64,000 bases of DNA from Apostichopus japonicus (GCF_037975245.1 NC_092582.1:1655001-1719000), one strand, 5' to 3'. Positions 24,101 to 35,218 are shown, counted from the first letter of the stretch. Notes: generated by a model from the sequence alone, not told the origin. Made by a program: numbers and translations.

Positions 24101-24272
24101 TGATTCTCGATCTAAGCGCGGCTCCTCTGATATCTGCGCGGGTCGTCTCGTCTAGCTGAAATTCTAAATTCCGTAGCCTTGTAGTGTCGTAGTCTTGATA
24201 TTTTTGCGCTTTCGCCCTTTCGTGGTTGATTTGTTTCCTTAGTTTTCTTTGATGTGTACGCGAGAGTCTGCT
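21130..24272 (-). mobile_element. 5S-targeted LINE, copy 3, longest copy
   Basis: 3,143 bp from a 31-base T run (poly(A)) at 5S nucleotide 28 to an abrupt 5' junction with 5S nucleotide 27. No 5S base is lost or duplicated, unlike the 3-bp duplications at copies 1 and 2. The 5' end begins inside the coding frame, just upstream of the RT domain, so ORF1 and the expected apurinic-type endonuclease are missing. RT motifs and the C-terminal Cys/His motif place it in the L1/Tx1 group; insertion in 5S genes is the habit of the Mutsu-type Tx1 elements. Confidence 0.94.
21330..24272 (-). CDS. LINE ORF2 reverse transcriptase, N-terminally truncated but uninterrupted
   Basis: Open frame of about 980 codons ending in TAA. 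Counting from the TTG codon lying in 5S sequence: a basic N-terminal region 1-115; RT domain about 155-440 with NWRPISLLN (223-231), motif A KIDQLKAFDR (291-300), RQGCPIS (351-357) and catalytic HADD (393-396); then a long linker and CTLCKNHNETVLHLFVDC (840-857), the CCHC-like motif found near the end of many LINE ORF2 proteins. The protein would copy its own RNA at the nicked 5S target. The endonuclease is absent, and no native start codon is visible: the frame simply continues out of the 5S gene. Absence of stops or frameshifts suggests recent insertion. Confidence 0.93.
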   Translation of the reverse strand, partial: SRLSRTHQRKLRKQINHERAKAQKYQDYDTTRLRNLEFQLDETTRADIRGAALRSRIKWFEEGERSSKFFLNLEKSRQSKKVMRQILTDEGAIINDQDDIIHEQARFYKTLYTAEPSVSIQREVLLSQLSKTLSEPDSQSCEGDISAAELQKSLFDMESSKSPGLDGLTVEFYKEFWDVLGEVFLKLTKEIYNTNEMCKSMKTGLITLIPKKGDLRKLKNWRPISLLNTDYKIITKALANRISRVINCLVSSDQTCCVPGRDIADNVLAMRNIINYVNENKLEGYVLKIDQLKAFDRVNHEYLINVLQRMGFGTNLINWVKILYNDIQGCIKHNGYISDAFHIQRGVRQGCPISAILYVLSAEPFHDAIYKSKSIVGIKFMHHEAKMFQHADDTTFFLSDTSSVKSVQNVINLYEGASGSKCNVEKTELLVLGKGKVRKDEFNFPIRNDFIEVLGVCIGNDKDALERENWKAKTASCCNVLKRWKGRNLSFKGRALVVNSLVVSRLTYLATIIPVPKWVGDSLKESVIEFMWGGKKPGISYNVLLQPVDKGGLNLCDIFIKRDALRMKYICKLLSNSINPMLKDLMLYFLNHYEYMKLGLHVFRILPHSNSMRKLLPYYYELLSAWKKLTDKKLCPPVNREEILMQPLFHNPFIVNETDETLFNRDFIEGGILFVGDLMYEMIPRRLPAEGIHEAITMANPHCKLDVDDVFDYVTSILNAFPKDWLEQIYSGDKIVSQNDNESLSLTLSCGDTTLDASTVSVRNATDLLREAVSTIPKGEIHWKHVFNDVSFEHRWTNVYKGLKAFHDSDLDFRLLHNILFCNDKLYLFKLVDSPLCTLCKNHNETVLHLFVDCKTVNLLWGDIIKKLQKICKINNNDKWRQITLLGMELNHRRHETISIDLILNTFKKVVWTTRVSLLNGEKHINIQNFFHNSLRKKIDFLFHYFVKKKEISTFWELFTQGDVILNPLEDGSYEYKFDS

Positions 24273-24299
24273 TATATTCAACGTGATATGGTCGTAGAC
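24273..24299 (-). pseudogene. 5S rRNA gene, 5' part (nt 1-27), split by LINE copy 3
   Basis: 27 nt of 5S followed upstream by the spacer with its TATA-like box. The base variant AACGATTG just upstream is shared only with the unit at 27.5 kb. Confidence 0.92.
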
Positions 24300-25429
24300 A
24301 TTAGAACGATTGAATTTAAGCCTTTTATACCCGCCCCGAGACTATAGCCACTAGAGTACGTACGGCGATCATTCTCACAATTTTGCAAAGTTGGACGACA
24401 TTCAACTCTTGACCACCTATATGGCTACTTATCCCATTAAACTAATGTTATATGACGATATAGCGCAAACGACGTTTGACTTGAGAAGCTATACGGTAGC
24501 ATATACGCCACATGATTGCCCCATTGACTGACGTACGCACACACGCTGAGAACCCGACTTGTCAACAAACCTCTTTACTCAGTATAGTAAACAATTTTCG
24601 TACGCTGCCATTGGGAAGCCTAAAAGTGGTCTAAAATTGCCTCAATCGACGCATTTTTGGGCATCACATTTACTTCCCGTTGTGTACTCCGACATCCAAG
24701 CCACAAAAACAGCAGAGTTTGTTTGAGAACACATCAAGAAAGATGTTCTCCTGTTTCTTTTCGGCACTTTTCCTGAGGGAGAACACTCGTGCGTGAGTGC
24801 GTGCATGCGGAATGATACAGCCCTAGTGTAGGCTACATATATGCCACCATAAAACTAAATATGACGCACTTTAAAAGTCGGGGCTAGTTTGCTTCCGCAC
24901 GTACTCCACCTATATCTACTCAGTAGTGTAACGGAAATGTATCCCTTTAAGTAAATTGTTATTGCAATATTCGTTTTGGGATTGAGCGTTCCCTCAGTTC
25001 TACCCGTCGATGGCCCCTCTCCAAAAATGTGTATAGATTTTGCGAGTTACAGGTGGGGACAGCCAATGAAAATCGTACCCCTGTTTGTTTATAAATCTTG
25101 CTGAATCAGCACCCGAATTTTGAGATGTTTCCCCTTGTTAGTGGTAGCGCAGATTGTTTTATTAGTTTTAGCTCACCACGCTCACGAGGTATTCCGAGAT
25201 TGGCCCCTGGCGGAGAGAGAACTGAGAGAACCGCCTATATTCTATTTTTTTTTTTTTTTTTTTATTAGTTCAAGCAGCTGGACTTCGGGAGACACTGGTC
25301 AACGTTACACTACAATAGTCTCGAATAAAAGTTCGATATGGCAAGTCAGTGTCTTCAAGGGTGGTGGGGGTAGAATGCGTGAGGGGGGTGGGGGGGCAGA
25401 AAATGACAGGACACAACAATAGTGACAGA

Positions 25430-27366
25430 CAGTGGCGGAGAAACAGGGGGGGTTGGGGGGGTTTTAACCCCCCCACTTTTTGAAGAGGGGGGGTTGGCCC
25501 ACACAATCAACCCCCCCTAGTTTTTGCCAGTAATGTTCTGTTATAGCCTATGTTATGTGCTCCAAATGGCGTAATAAATCAAATTATTAAATTTGAAATT
25601 GTTAAAGTCATTTCAACCTTGTACCTGGTAGGCTACATCAACAATTAACGACCGAAAACCGAGTTAGAATTGACCCACACATTATTTCTAGCCCCTGTCC
25701 CCCACCTTGCGCATTGGAACTTGTAGCTCATAGCGCCAACTTCACCCCACAACAGACATACACAAAATAACGTTTTGTTGCTGTTGAATAGCTTTGGAAC
25801 TGTATACACTTGCCAACTTCAACGAGGTGAAGGAAGGAAAAGAAAAAGAAGAATGAGAGAAAAGGAGAAAAGGATGGAGTAGAAAATACGGCAAGAAAAC
25901 GGGAAGAGAAAGAGGAACAGTGACAAAATTATTCGAATTTGTAAAGCAAACAGCAGATATCACATCATATCATTGAGCATGAAAATGGCGTTCCACGATA
26001 AACAGCCTCCAAACCATGGGCGCAGATCCTGGTGAGGACAGCAGGGCGCGTCCCCACCAACTTTTTTCAGTAGTGGGGACATGATATACCGCGTCCCCAC
26101 CAATTTGTCTTGACCAATAGCTGCATTTCAAGTTCCCCTGTATTGAACTTTGGCGCAGTTTGATCCAGCATTGTGCAAATGACATGCAGCAGTTCTCATT
26201 TTATTGTATTTTATCCACAGTTGTTAAATATAGGACGGAAATCGCTTTTGCGGCAGTCTATATTTGTTTTCTGGGAGAGGACCCCAGACCCATCGTATAT
26301 ACAAAAGTCTACTTGGATTATTTGTCCCCTGATTTTCTTTCTGCAGACGCCCATGTATTTCTCCAAACTAAATTTCTAAGCCATGAGATCTAAAACTTAA
26401 GGAGGTTTAGGAGCATCATTAGGTCTGGGAAGTGTTATTTCCGGCGATCTGGGAGGTATATTTGCCTAAAAAAAATCGTACGCTACGCGCGAACCCATGG
26501 TCGCGCTCCGCTTAGATAGTGTCATAGAACAGACACGCGTCCCCACCATTATCCAAGACTGATCTGCGCCCATGCTCAAAACTGTCGATGTGTGTAGTGT
26601 TCGGTTTCGGAAATATCTGGTATATTTTTATTTCCTTCAACGAAATTTTTTAGTAGCCGTCTGAATTTTCGAAAATTCCCTAACCAACATTCTTCATCAT
26701 ACTCGTGCAATTTTGACCCGTCTGTTAGGGTTTGAAGGAGGTTTTGCTATATCGGTTGTCCATAGATGATATTTTGTGCAACATTATGGGTATGTTTTGA
26801 AGTGAATTTATTCACGAGAATTGTGAATTTTCAAATTCTGAACAGTGGGGCTGACGGATATTGTGGGCCGCGATGAAGAATCACCTACAAAAGCAATGAT
26901 CCACAGGATATGTGATGAAGTCGAACATGATGTGTGACTGGTGACGAAGTTATAGATGAGAAAATAAGTATTTGGAAAAACTTGGTTCTCAGGCAAAAGT
27001 GTACATCTGGTTGGTCATTTTCAAGCCCGAGAAGTGCCATTTCCGGTGATCTGGGGGTACCAAAACCAGAAATTTGCTTGTACGCTGCGCGCCAACCAAT
27101 GGTGGCGCTCCGCTTAGATAGTAATACGCGCCCCCCCCCCCCCGGGTTAGAAAATCCTGCATACGCCACTGGTTAAATGCAGCTTTTCAAGGCCTGGGCA
27201 GTGCCATTTCCTGCAATCTGGGAGGCAATATTTGCCAAAAAATTCTTGTGCACTTCGCGCCAACTTATGGTCGCGCTCCACTTAGATAGTGAGCCAGCAG
27301 TTATGACTTTTTATTTCATCAATGGCCTGCAACCCCCCCACTTCTGACAAGAAATCTCCGCCACTG
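25430..27366. mobile_element. Non-autonomous hAT-type transposon in the 5S spacer (copy 2)
   Basis: 1,937 bp with the same ends, nested insertion and GTGACAGA duplication (25422-25429, 27367-27374) as the copy about 7,686 bp to the left. The only differences I see are lengths of G or C runs. Identical position in the spacer means one insertion multiplied by rDNA recombination, not two transpositions. Confidence 0.9.
26015..26574. mobile_element. Small hAT-like element nested in the outer hAT (copy 2)
   Basis: Same 560-bp element with the same 14-bp inverted ends and imperfect octamers as at 18329-18888, carried along when the unit was copied. Confidence 0.82.
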
Positions 27367-27419
27367 GTGACAGAGATAGAAACTGGGTTGCGGTTGTGGG
27401 TGAGGAAAAAAATGAAAAA

Positions 27420-27537
27420 GTCTACGGCACCTAGTATTCCCAGGCGGTCACCCATCCAAGTACTGACTAGGCTCGACGCTGCTTGACTTCGGTGATCGGA
27501 CGAGAACCGGTATATTCAACGTGATATGGTCGTAGAC
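27420..27537 (-). rRNA. 5S rRNA gene (uninterrupted)
   Basis: 118 nt, same sequence features as the other whole copies, with TTTTT after the 3' end. Its upstream region uniquely carries a duplicated TATA/GC block. Confidence 0.95.
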
Positions 27538-27557
27538 ATTAGAACGATTGAATTTAA

Positions 27558-27603
27558 GCCTTTTATACCCGCCCCGAGAAGCCTTTTATACCCGCCCCGA
27601 GAC
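27558..27603 (-). promoter_or_regulatory. Duplicated 23-bp TATA/GC-box block upstream of a 5S gene
   Basis: The plus-strand segment GCCTTTTATACCCGCCCCGA occurs twice with a period of 23 bases (from 27558 and 27581). The proximal TATAAAA lies at -24 to -30 from the 5S start as in the other units; the second lies 23 bases further upstream. Only this unit has it. Confidence 0.75.
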
Positions 27604-28733
27604 TATAGCCACTGGAGTACGTACGGCGATCATTCTCACAATTTTGCAAAGTTGGACGACATTCAACTCTTGACCACCTATATGGCTACTTATCCCATTA
27701 AACTAATGTTATATGACGATATAGCGCAAACAACGTTTGACTTGAGAAGCTATACGGTAGCATATACGCCACATGATTGCCCCATTGACTGACGTACGCA
27801 CACACGCTGAGAACCCGACTTGTCAACAAACCTCTTTACTCAGTATAGTAAACAATTTTCGTACGCTGCCATTGGGAAGCCTAAAAGTGGTCTAAAATTG
27901 CCTCAATCGACGCATTTTTGGGCATCACATTTACTTCCCGTTGTGTACTCCGACATCCAAGCCACAAAAACAGCAGAGTTTGTTTGAGAACACATCAAGA
28001 AAGATGTTCTCCTGTTTCTTTTCGGCACTTTTCCTGAGGGAGAACACTCGTGCGTGAGTGCGTGCATGCGGAATGATACAGCCCTAGTGTAGGCTACATA
28101 TATGCCACCATAAAACTAAATATGACGCACTTTAAAAGTCGGGGCTAGTTTGCTTCCGCACGTACTCCACCTATATCTACTCAGTAGTGTAACGGAAATG
28201 TATCCCTTTAAGTAAATTGTTATTGCAATATTCGTTTTGGGATTGAGCGTTCCCTCAGTTCTACCCGTCGATGGCCCCTCTCCAAAAATGTGTATAGATT
28301 TTGCGAGTTACAGGTGGGGACAGCCAATGAAAATCGTACCCCTGTTTGTTTATAAATCTTGCTGAATCAGCACCCGAATTTTGAGATGTTTCCCCTTGTT
28401 AGTGGTAGCGCAGATTGTTTTATTAGTTTTAGCTCACCACGCTCACGAGGTATTCCGAGATTGGCCCCTGGCGGAGAGAGAACTGAGAGAACCGCCTGTA
28501 TTCTATTTTTTTTTTTTTTTTTTTTTATTAGTTCAAGCAGCTGGACTTCGGGAGACACTGGTCAACGTTACACTAAAATAGTCTCGAATAAAAGTTCGAT
28601 ATGGCAAGTCAATGTCTTCAAGGGTGGTGGGGGTAGAATGCGTGAGGGGGGAGTGGGGGGCAGAAAATGACAGGACACAACAATAGTGACAGAGATAGAA
28701 ACTGGGGTGCGCTTGTGGGTGAGGAAAAAAATG

Positions 28734-28738
28734 AAAAA
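28734..28738 (-). terminator. Pol III terminator of 5S genes (representative)
   Basis: In RNA sense, five T residues follow the terminal GTAGAC directly, with a seven-T run a few bases on. The arrangement is the same in all units examined. Confidence 0.8.
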
Positions 28739-28856
28739 GTCTACGGCACCTAGTATTCCCAGGCGGTCACCCATCCAAGTACTGACTAGGCTCGACGCTG
28801 CTTGACTTCGGTGATCGGACGAGAACCGGTATATTCAACGTGATATGGTCGTAGAC
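28739..28856 (-). rRNA. 5S rRNA gene (core unit 1)
   Basis: 118-nt whole gene at the start of the regular 1,296-bp series; Pol III terminator T5, and a second T7, just downstream. Confidence 0.96.
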
Positions 28857-28879
28857 ATTGGAAGGATAGAATTTAAGCC

Positions 28880-28886
28880 TTTTATA
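28880..28886 (-). promoter_or_regulatory. TATA-like upstream element of 5S genes (representative)
   Basis: TATAAAA at -30 to -24 from the 5S start, preceded by a GGGGCGGG box. The same block occurs at the same distance in every unit, including those with split genes. Upstream TATA-like elements are known to help Pol III start at 5S genes in several animals; the role here is inferred. Confidence 0.65.
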
Positions 28887-30034
28887 CCCGCCCCGAGACT
28901 ATAGCCACTGGAGTACGTACGGCGATCATTCTCACAATTTTGCAAAGTTGGACGACATTCAACTCTTGACCACCTATATGGCTACTTATCCCATTAAACT
29001 AATGTTATATGACGATATAGCGCAAACAACGTTTGACTTGAGAAGCTATACGGTAGCATATACGCCACATGATTGCCCCATTGACTGACGTACGCACACA
29101 CGCTGAGAACCCGACTTGTCAACAAACCTCTTTACTCAGTATAGTAAACAATTTTCGTACGCTGCCATTGGGAAGCCTAAAAGTGGTCTAAAATTGCCTC
29201 AATCGACGCATTTTTGGGCATCACATTTACTTCCCGTTGTGTACTCCGACATCCAAGCCACAAAAACAGCAGAGTTTGTTTGAGAACACATCAAGAAAGA
29301 TGTTCTCCTGTTTCTTTTCGGCACTTTTCCTGAGGGAGAACACTCGTGCGTGAGTGCGTGCATGCGGAATGATACAGCCCTAGTGTAGGCTACATATATG
29401 CCACCATAAAACTAAATATGACGCACTTTAAAAGTCGGGGCTAGTTTGCTTCCGCACGTACTCCACCTATATCTACTCAGTAGTGTAACGGAAATGTATC
29501 CCTTTAAGTAAATTGTTATTGCAATATTCGTTTTGGGATTGAGCGTTCCCTCAGTTCTACCCGTCGATGGCCCCTCTCCAAAAATGTGTATAGATTTTGC
29601 GAGTTACAGGTGGGGACAGCCAATGAAAATCGTACCCCTGTTTGTTTATAAATCTTGCTGAATCAGCACCCGAATTTTGAGATGTTTCCCCTTGTTAGTG
29701 GTAGCGCAGATTGTTTTATTAGTTTTAGCTCACCACGCTCACGAGGTATTCCGAGATTGGCCCCTGGCGGAGAGAGAACTGAGAGAACCGCCTGTATTCT
29801 ATTTTTTTTTTTTTTTTTTTTTATTAGTTCAAGCAGCTGGACTTCGGGAGACACTGGTCAACGTTACACTAAAATAGTCTCGAATAAAAGTTCGATATGG
29901 CAAGTCAATGTCTTCAAGGGTGGTGGGGGTAGAATGCGTGAGGGGGGAGTGGGGGGCAGAAAATGACAGGACACAACAATAGTGACAGAGATAGAAACTG
30001 GGGTGCGCTTGTGGGTGAGGAAAAAAATGAAAAA

Positions 30035-30152
30035 GTCTACGGCACCTAGTATTCCCAGGCGGTCACCCATCCAAGTACTGACTAGGCTCGACGCTGCTTG
30101 ACTTCGGTGATCGGACGAGAACCGGTATATTCAACGTGATATGGTCGTAGAC
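30035..30152 (-). rRNA. 5S rRNA gene (core unit 2)
   Basis: Whole 118-nt gene exactly 1,296 bases from the previous one, with no visible change. Confidence 0.96.
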
Positions 30153-31330
30153 ATTGGAAGGATAGAATTTAAGCCTTTTATACCCGCCCCGAGACTATAG
30201 CCACTGGAGTACGTACGGCGATCATTCTCACAATTTTGCAAAGTTGGACGACATTCAACTCTTGACCACCTATATGGCTACTTATCCCATTAAACTAATG
30301 TTATATGACGATATAGCGCAAACAACGTTTGACTTGAGAAGCTATACGGTAGCATATACGCCACATGATTGCCCCATTGACTGACGTACGCACACACGCT
30401 GAGAACCCGACTTGTCAACAAACCTCTTTACTCAGTATAGTAAACAATTTTCGTACGCTGCCATTGGGAAGCCTAAAAGTGGTCTAAAATTGCCTCAATC
30501 GACGCATTTTTGGGCATCACATTTACTTCCCGTTGTGTACTCCGACATCCAAGCCACAAAAACAGCAGAGTTTGTTTGAGAACACATCAAGAAAGATGTT
30601 CTCCTGTTTCTTTTCGGCACTTTTCCTGAGGGAGAACACTCGTGCGTGAGTGCGTGCATGCGGAATGATACAGCCCTAGTGTAGGCTACATATATGCCAC
30701 CATAAAACTAAATATGACGCACTTTAAAAGTCGGGGCTAGTTTGCTTCCGCACGTACTCCACCTATATCTACTCAGTAGTGTAACGGAAATGTATCCCTT
30801 TAAGTAAATTGTTATTGCAATATTCGTTTTGGGATTGAGCGTTCCCTCAGTTCTACCCGTCGATGGCCCCTCTCCAAAAATGTGTATAGATTTTGCGAGT
30901 TACAGGTGGGGACAGCCAATGAAAATCGTACCCCTGTTTGTTTATAAATCTTGCTGAATCAGCACCCGAATTTTGAGATGTTTCCCCTTGTTAGTGGTAG
31001 CGCAGATTGTTTTATTAGTTTTAGCTCACCACGCTCACGAGGTATTCCGAGATTGGCCCCTGGCGGAGAGAGAACTGAGAGAACCGCCTGTATTCTATTT
31101 TTTTTTTTTTTTTTTTTTATTAGTTCAAGCAGCTGGACTTCGGGAGACACTGGTCAACGTTACACTAAAATAGTCTCGAATAAAAGTTCGATATGGCAAG
31201 TCAATGTCTTCAAGGGTGGTGGGGGTAGAATGCGTGAGGGGGGAGTGGGGGGCAGAAAATGACAGGACACAACAATAGTGACAGAGATAGAAACTGGGGT
31301 GCGCTTGTGGGTGAGGAAAAAAATGAAAAA

Positions 31331-31448
31331 GTCTACGGCACCTAGTATTCCCAGGCGGTCACCCATCCAAGTACTGACTAGGCTCGACGCTGCTTGACTT
31401 CGGTGATCGGACGAGAACCGGTATATTCAACGTGATATGGTCGTAGAC
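31331..31448 (-). rRNA. 5S rRNA gene (core unit 3)
   Basis: Whole 118-nt gene in the 1,296-bp series. Confidence 0.96.
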
Positions 31449-32626
31449 ATTGGAAGGATAGAATTTAAGCCTTTTATACCCGCCCCGAGACTATAGCCAC
31501 TGGAGTACGTACGGCGATCATTCTCACAATTTTGCAAAGTTGGACGACATTCAACTCTTGACCACCTATATGGCTACTTATCCCATTAAACTAATGTTAT
31601 ATGACGATATAGCGCAAACAACGTTTGACTTGAGAAGCTATACGGTAGCATATACGCCACATGATTGCCCCATTGACTGACGTACGCACACACGCTGAGA
31701 ACCCGACTTGTCAACAAACCTCTTTACTCAGTATAGTAAACAATTTTCGTACGCTGCCATTGGGAAGCCTAAAAGTGGTCTAAAATTGCCTCAATCGACG
31801 CATTTTTGGGCATCACATTTACTTCCCGTTGTGTACTCCGACATCCAAGCCACAAAAACAGCAGAGTTTGTTTGAGAACACATCAAGAAAGATGTTCTCC
31901 TGTTTCTTTTCGGCACTTTTCCTGAGGGAGAACACTCGTGCGTGAGTGCGTGCATGCGGAATGATACAGCCCTAGTGTAGGCTACATATATGCCACCATA
32001 AAACTAAATATGACGCACTTTAAAAGTCGGGGCTAGTTTGCTTCCGCACGTACTCCACCTATATCTACTCAGTAGTGTAACGGAAATGTATCCCTTTAAG
32101 TAAATTGTTATTGCAATATTCGTTTTGGGATTGAGCGTTCCCTCAGTTCTACCCGTCGATGGCCCCTCTCCAAAAATGTGTATAGATTTTGCGAGTTACA
32201 GGTGGGGACAGCCAATGAAAATCGTACCCCTGTTTGTTTATAAATCTTGCTGAATCAGCACCCGAATTTTGAGATGTTTCCCCTTGTTAGTGGTAGCGCA
32301 GATTGTTTTATTAGTTTTAGCTCACCACGCTCACGAGGTATTCCGAGATTGGCCCCTGGCGGAGAGAGAACTGAGAGAACCGCCTGTATTCTATTTTTTT
32401 TTTTTTTTTTTTTTATTAGTTCAAGCAGCTGGACTTCGGGAGACACTGGTCAACGTTACACTAAAATAGTCTCGAATAAAAGTTCGATATGGCAAGTCAA
32501 TGTCTTCAAGGGTGGTGGGGGTAGAATGCGTGAGGGGGGAGTGGGGGGCAGAAAATGACAGGACACAACAATAGTGACAGAGATAGAAACTGGGGTGCGC
32601 TTGTGGGTGAGGAAAAAAATGAAAAA

Positions 32627-32744
32627 GTCTACGGCACCTAGTATTCCCAGGCGGTCACCCATCCAAGTACTGACTAGGCTCGACGCTGCTTGACTTCGGT
32701 GATCGGACGAGAACCGGTATATTCAACGTGATATGGTCGTAGAC
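32627..32744 (-). rRNA. 5S rRNA gene (core unit 4)
   Basis: Whole 118-nt gene in the 1,296-bp series. Confidence 0.96.
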
Positions 32745-33922
32745 ATTGGAAGGATAGAATTTAAGCCTTTTATACCCGCCCCGAGACTATAGCCACTGGA
32801 GTACGTACGGCGATCATTCTCACAATTTTGCAAAGTTGGACGACATTCAACTCTTGACCACCTATATGGCTACTTATCCCATTAAACTAATGTTATATGA
32901 CGATATAGCGCAAACAACGTTTGACTTGAGAAGCTATACGGTAGCATATACGCCACATGATTGCCCCATTGACTGACGTACGCACACACGCTGAGAACCC
33001 GACTTGTCAACAAACCTCTTTACTCAGTATAGTAAACAATTTTCGTACGCTGCCATTGGGAAGCCTAAAAGTGGTCTAAAATTGCCTCAATCGACGCATT
33101 TTTGGGCATCACATTTACTTCCCGTTGTGTACTCCGACATCCAAGCCACAAAAACAGCAGAGTTTGTTTGAGAACACATCAAGAAAGATGTTCTCCTGTT
33201 TCTTTTCGGCACTTTTCCTGAGGGAGAACACTCGTGCGTGAGTGCGTGCATGCGGAATGATACAGCCCTAGTGTAGGCTACATATATGCCACCATAAAAC
33301 TAAATATGACGCACTTTAAAAGTCGGGGCTAGTTTGCTTCCGCACGTACTCCACCTATATCTACTCAGTAGTGTAACGGAAATGTATCCCTTTAAGTAAA
33401 TTGTTATTGCAATATTCGTTTTGGGATTGAGCGTTCCCTCAGTTCTACCCGTCGATGGCCCCTCTCCAAAAATGTGTATAGATTTTGCGAGTTACAGGTG
33501 GGGACAGCCAATGAAAATCGTACCCCTGTTTGTTTATAAATCTTGCTGAATCAGCACCCGAATTTTGAGATGTTTCCCCTTGTTAGTGGTAGCGCAGATT
33601 GTTTTATTAGTTTTAGCTCACCACGCTCACGAGGTATTCCGAGATTGGCCCCTGGCGGAGAGAGAACTGAGAGAACCGCCTGTATTCTATTTTTTTTTTT
33701 TTTTTTTTTTATTAGTTCAAGCAGCTGGACTTCGGGAGACACTGGTCAACGTTACACTAAAATAGTCTCGAATAAAAGTTCGATATGGCAAGTCAATGTC
33801 TTCAAGGGTGGTGGGGGTAGAATGCGTGAGGGGGGAGTGGGGGGCAGAAAATGACAGGACACAACAATAGTGACAGAGATAGAAACTGGGGTGCGCTTGT
33901 GGGTGAGGAAAAAAATGAAAAA

Positions 33923-34040
33923 GTCTACGGCACCTAGTATTCCCAGGCGGTCACCCATCCAAGTACTGACTAGGCTCGACGCTGCTTGACTTCGGTGATC
34001 GGACGAGAACCGGTATATTCAACGTGATATGGTCGTAGAC
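33923..34040 (-). rRNA. 5S rRNA gene (core unit 5)
   Basis: Whole 118-nt gene in the 1,296-bp series. Confidence 0.96.
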
Positions 34041-35218
34041 ATTGGAAGGATAGAATTTAAGCCTTTTATACCCGCCCCGAGACTATAGCCACTGGAGTAC
34101 GTACGGCGATCATTCTCACAATTTTGCAAAGTTGGACGACATTCAACTCTTGACCACCTATATGGCTACTTATCCCATTAAACTAATGTTATATGACGAT
34201 ATAGCGCAAACAACGTTTGACTTGAGAAGCTATACGGTAGCATATACGCCACATGATTGCCCCATTGACTGACGTACGCACACACGCTGAGAACCCGACT
34301 TGTCAACAAACCTCTTTACTCAGTATAGTAAACAATTTTCGTACGCTGCCATTGGGAAGCCTAAAAGTGGTCTAAAATTGCCTCAATCGACGCATTTTTG
34401 GGCATCACATTTACTTCCCGTTGTGTACTCCGACATCCAAGCCACAAAAACAGCAGAGTTTGTTTGAGAACACATCAAGAAAGATGTTCTCCTGTTTCTT
34501 TTCGGCACTTTTCCTGAGGGAGAACACTCGTGCGTGAGTGCGTGCATGCGGAATGATACAGCCCTAGTGTAGGCTACATATATGCCACCATAAAACTAAA
34601 TATGACGCACTTTAAAAGTCGGGGCTAGTTTGCTTCCGCACGTACTCCACCTATATCTACTCAGTAGTGTAACGGAAATGTATCCCTTTAAGTAAATTGT
34701 TATTGCAATATTCGTTTTGGGATTGAGCGTTCCCTCAGTTCTACCCGTCGATGGCCCCTCTCCAAAAATGTGTATAGATTTTGCGAGTTACAGGTGGGGA
34801 CAGCCAATGAAAATCGTACCCCTGTTTGTTTATAAATCTTGCTGAATCAGCACCCGAATTTTGAGATGTTTCCCCTTGTTAGTGGTAGCGCAGATTGTTT
34901 TATTAGTTTTAGCTCACCACGCTCACGAGGTATTCCGAGATTGGCCCCTGGCGGAGAGAGAACTGAGAGAACCGCCTGTATTCTATTTTTTTTTTTTTTT
35001 TTTTTTATTAGTTCAAGCAGCTGGACTTCGGGAGACACTGGTCAACGTTACACTAAAATAGTCTCGAATAAAAGTTCGATATGGCAAGTCAATGTCTTCA
35101 AGGGTGGTGGGGGTAGAATGCGTGAGGGGGGAGTGGGGGGCAGAAAATGACAGGACACAACAATAGTGACAGAGATAGAAACTGGGGTGCGCTTGTGGGT
35201 GAGGAAAAAAATGAAAAA

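Noticed and set aside
24263-24281. LINE protein starting with M-N-I-S-R at a TTG in 5S sequence
   Set aside because: That codon belongs to the 5S gene. The element is 5'-truncated and its true N-terminus, endonuclease and ORF1 are missing.
28350-28530. A known snRNA (U1, U2, U4, U5, U6) or spliced-leader RNA linked to 5S
   Set aside because: None of the conserved cores of these RNAs that I know could be placed here on either strand; kept only as an unnamed candidate transcript.
28381-28581. Open frame starting MRCFPLLVVAQIVLLVLAHHAHE in every 5S spacer, resembling a signal peptide
   Set aside because: It runs straight into the spacer T tract (poly-Phe), begins at a non-ATG codon, and is conserved only because the whole spacer is repeated. 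Overlapping frames on both strands are equally conserved.
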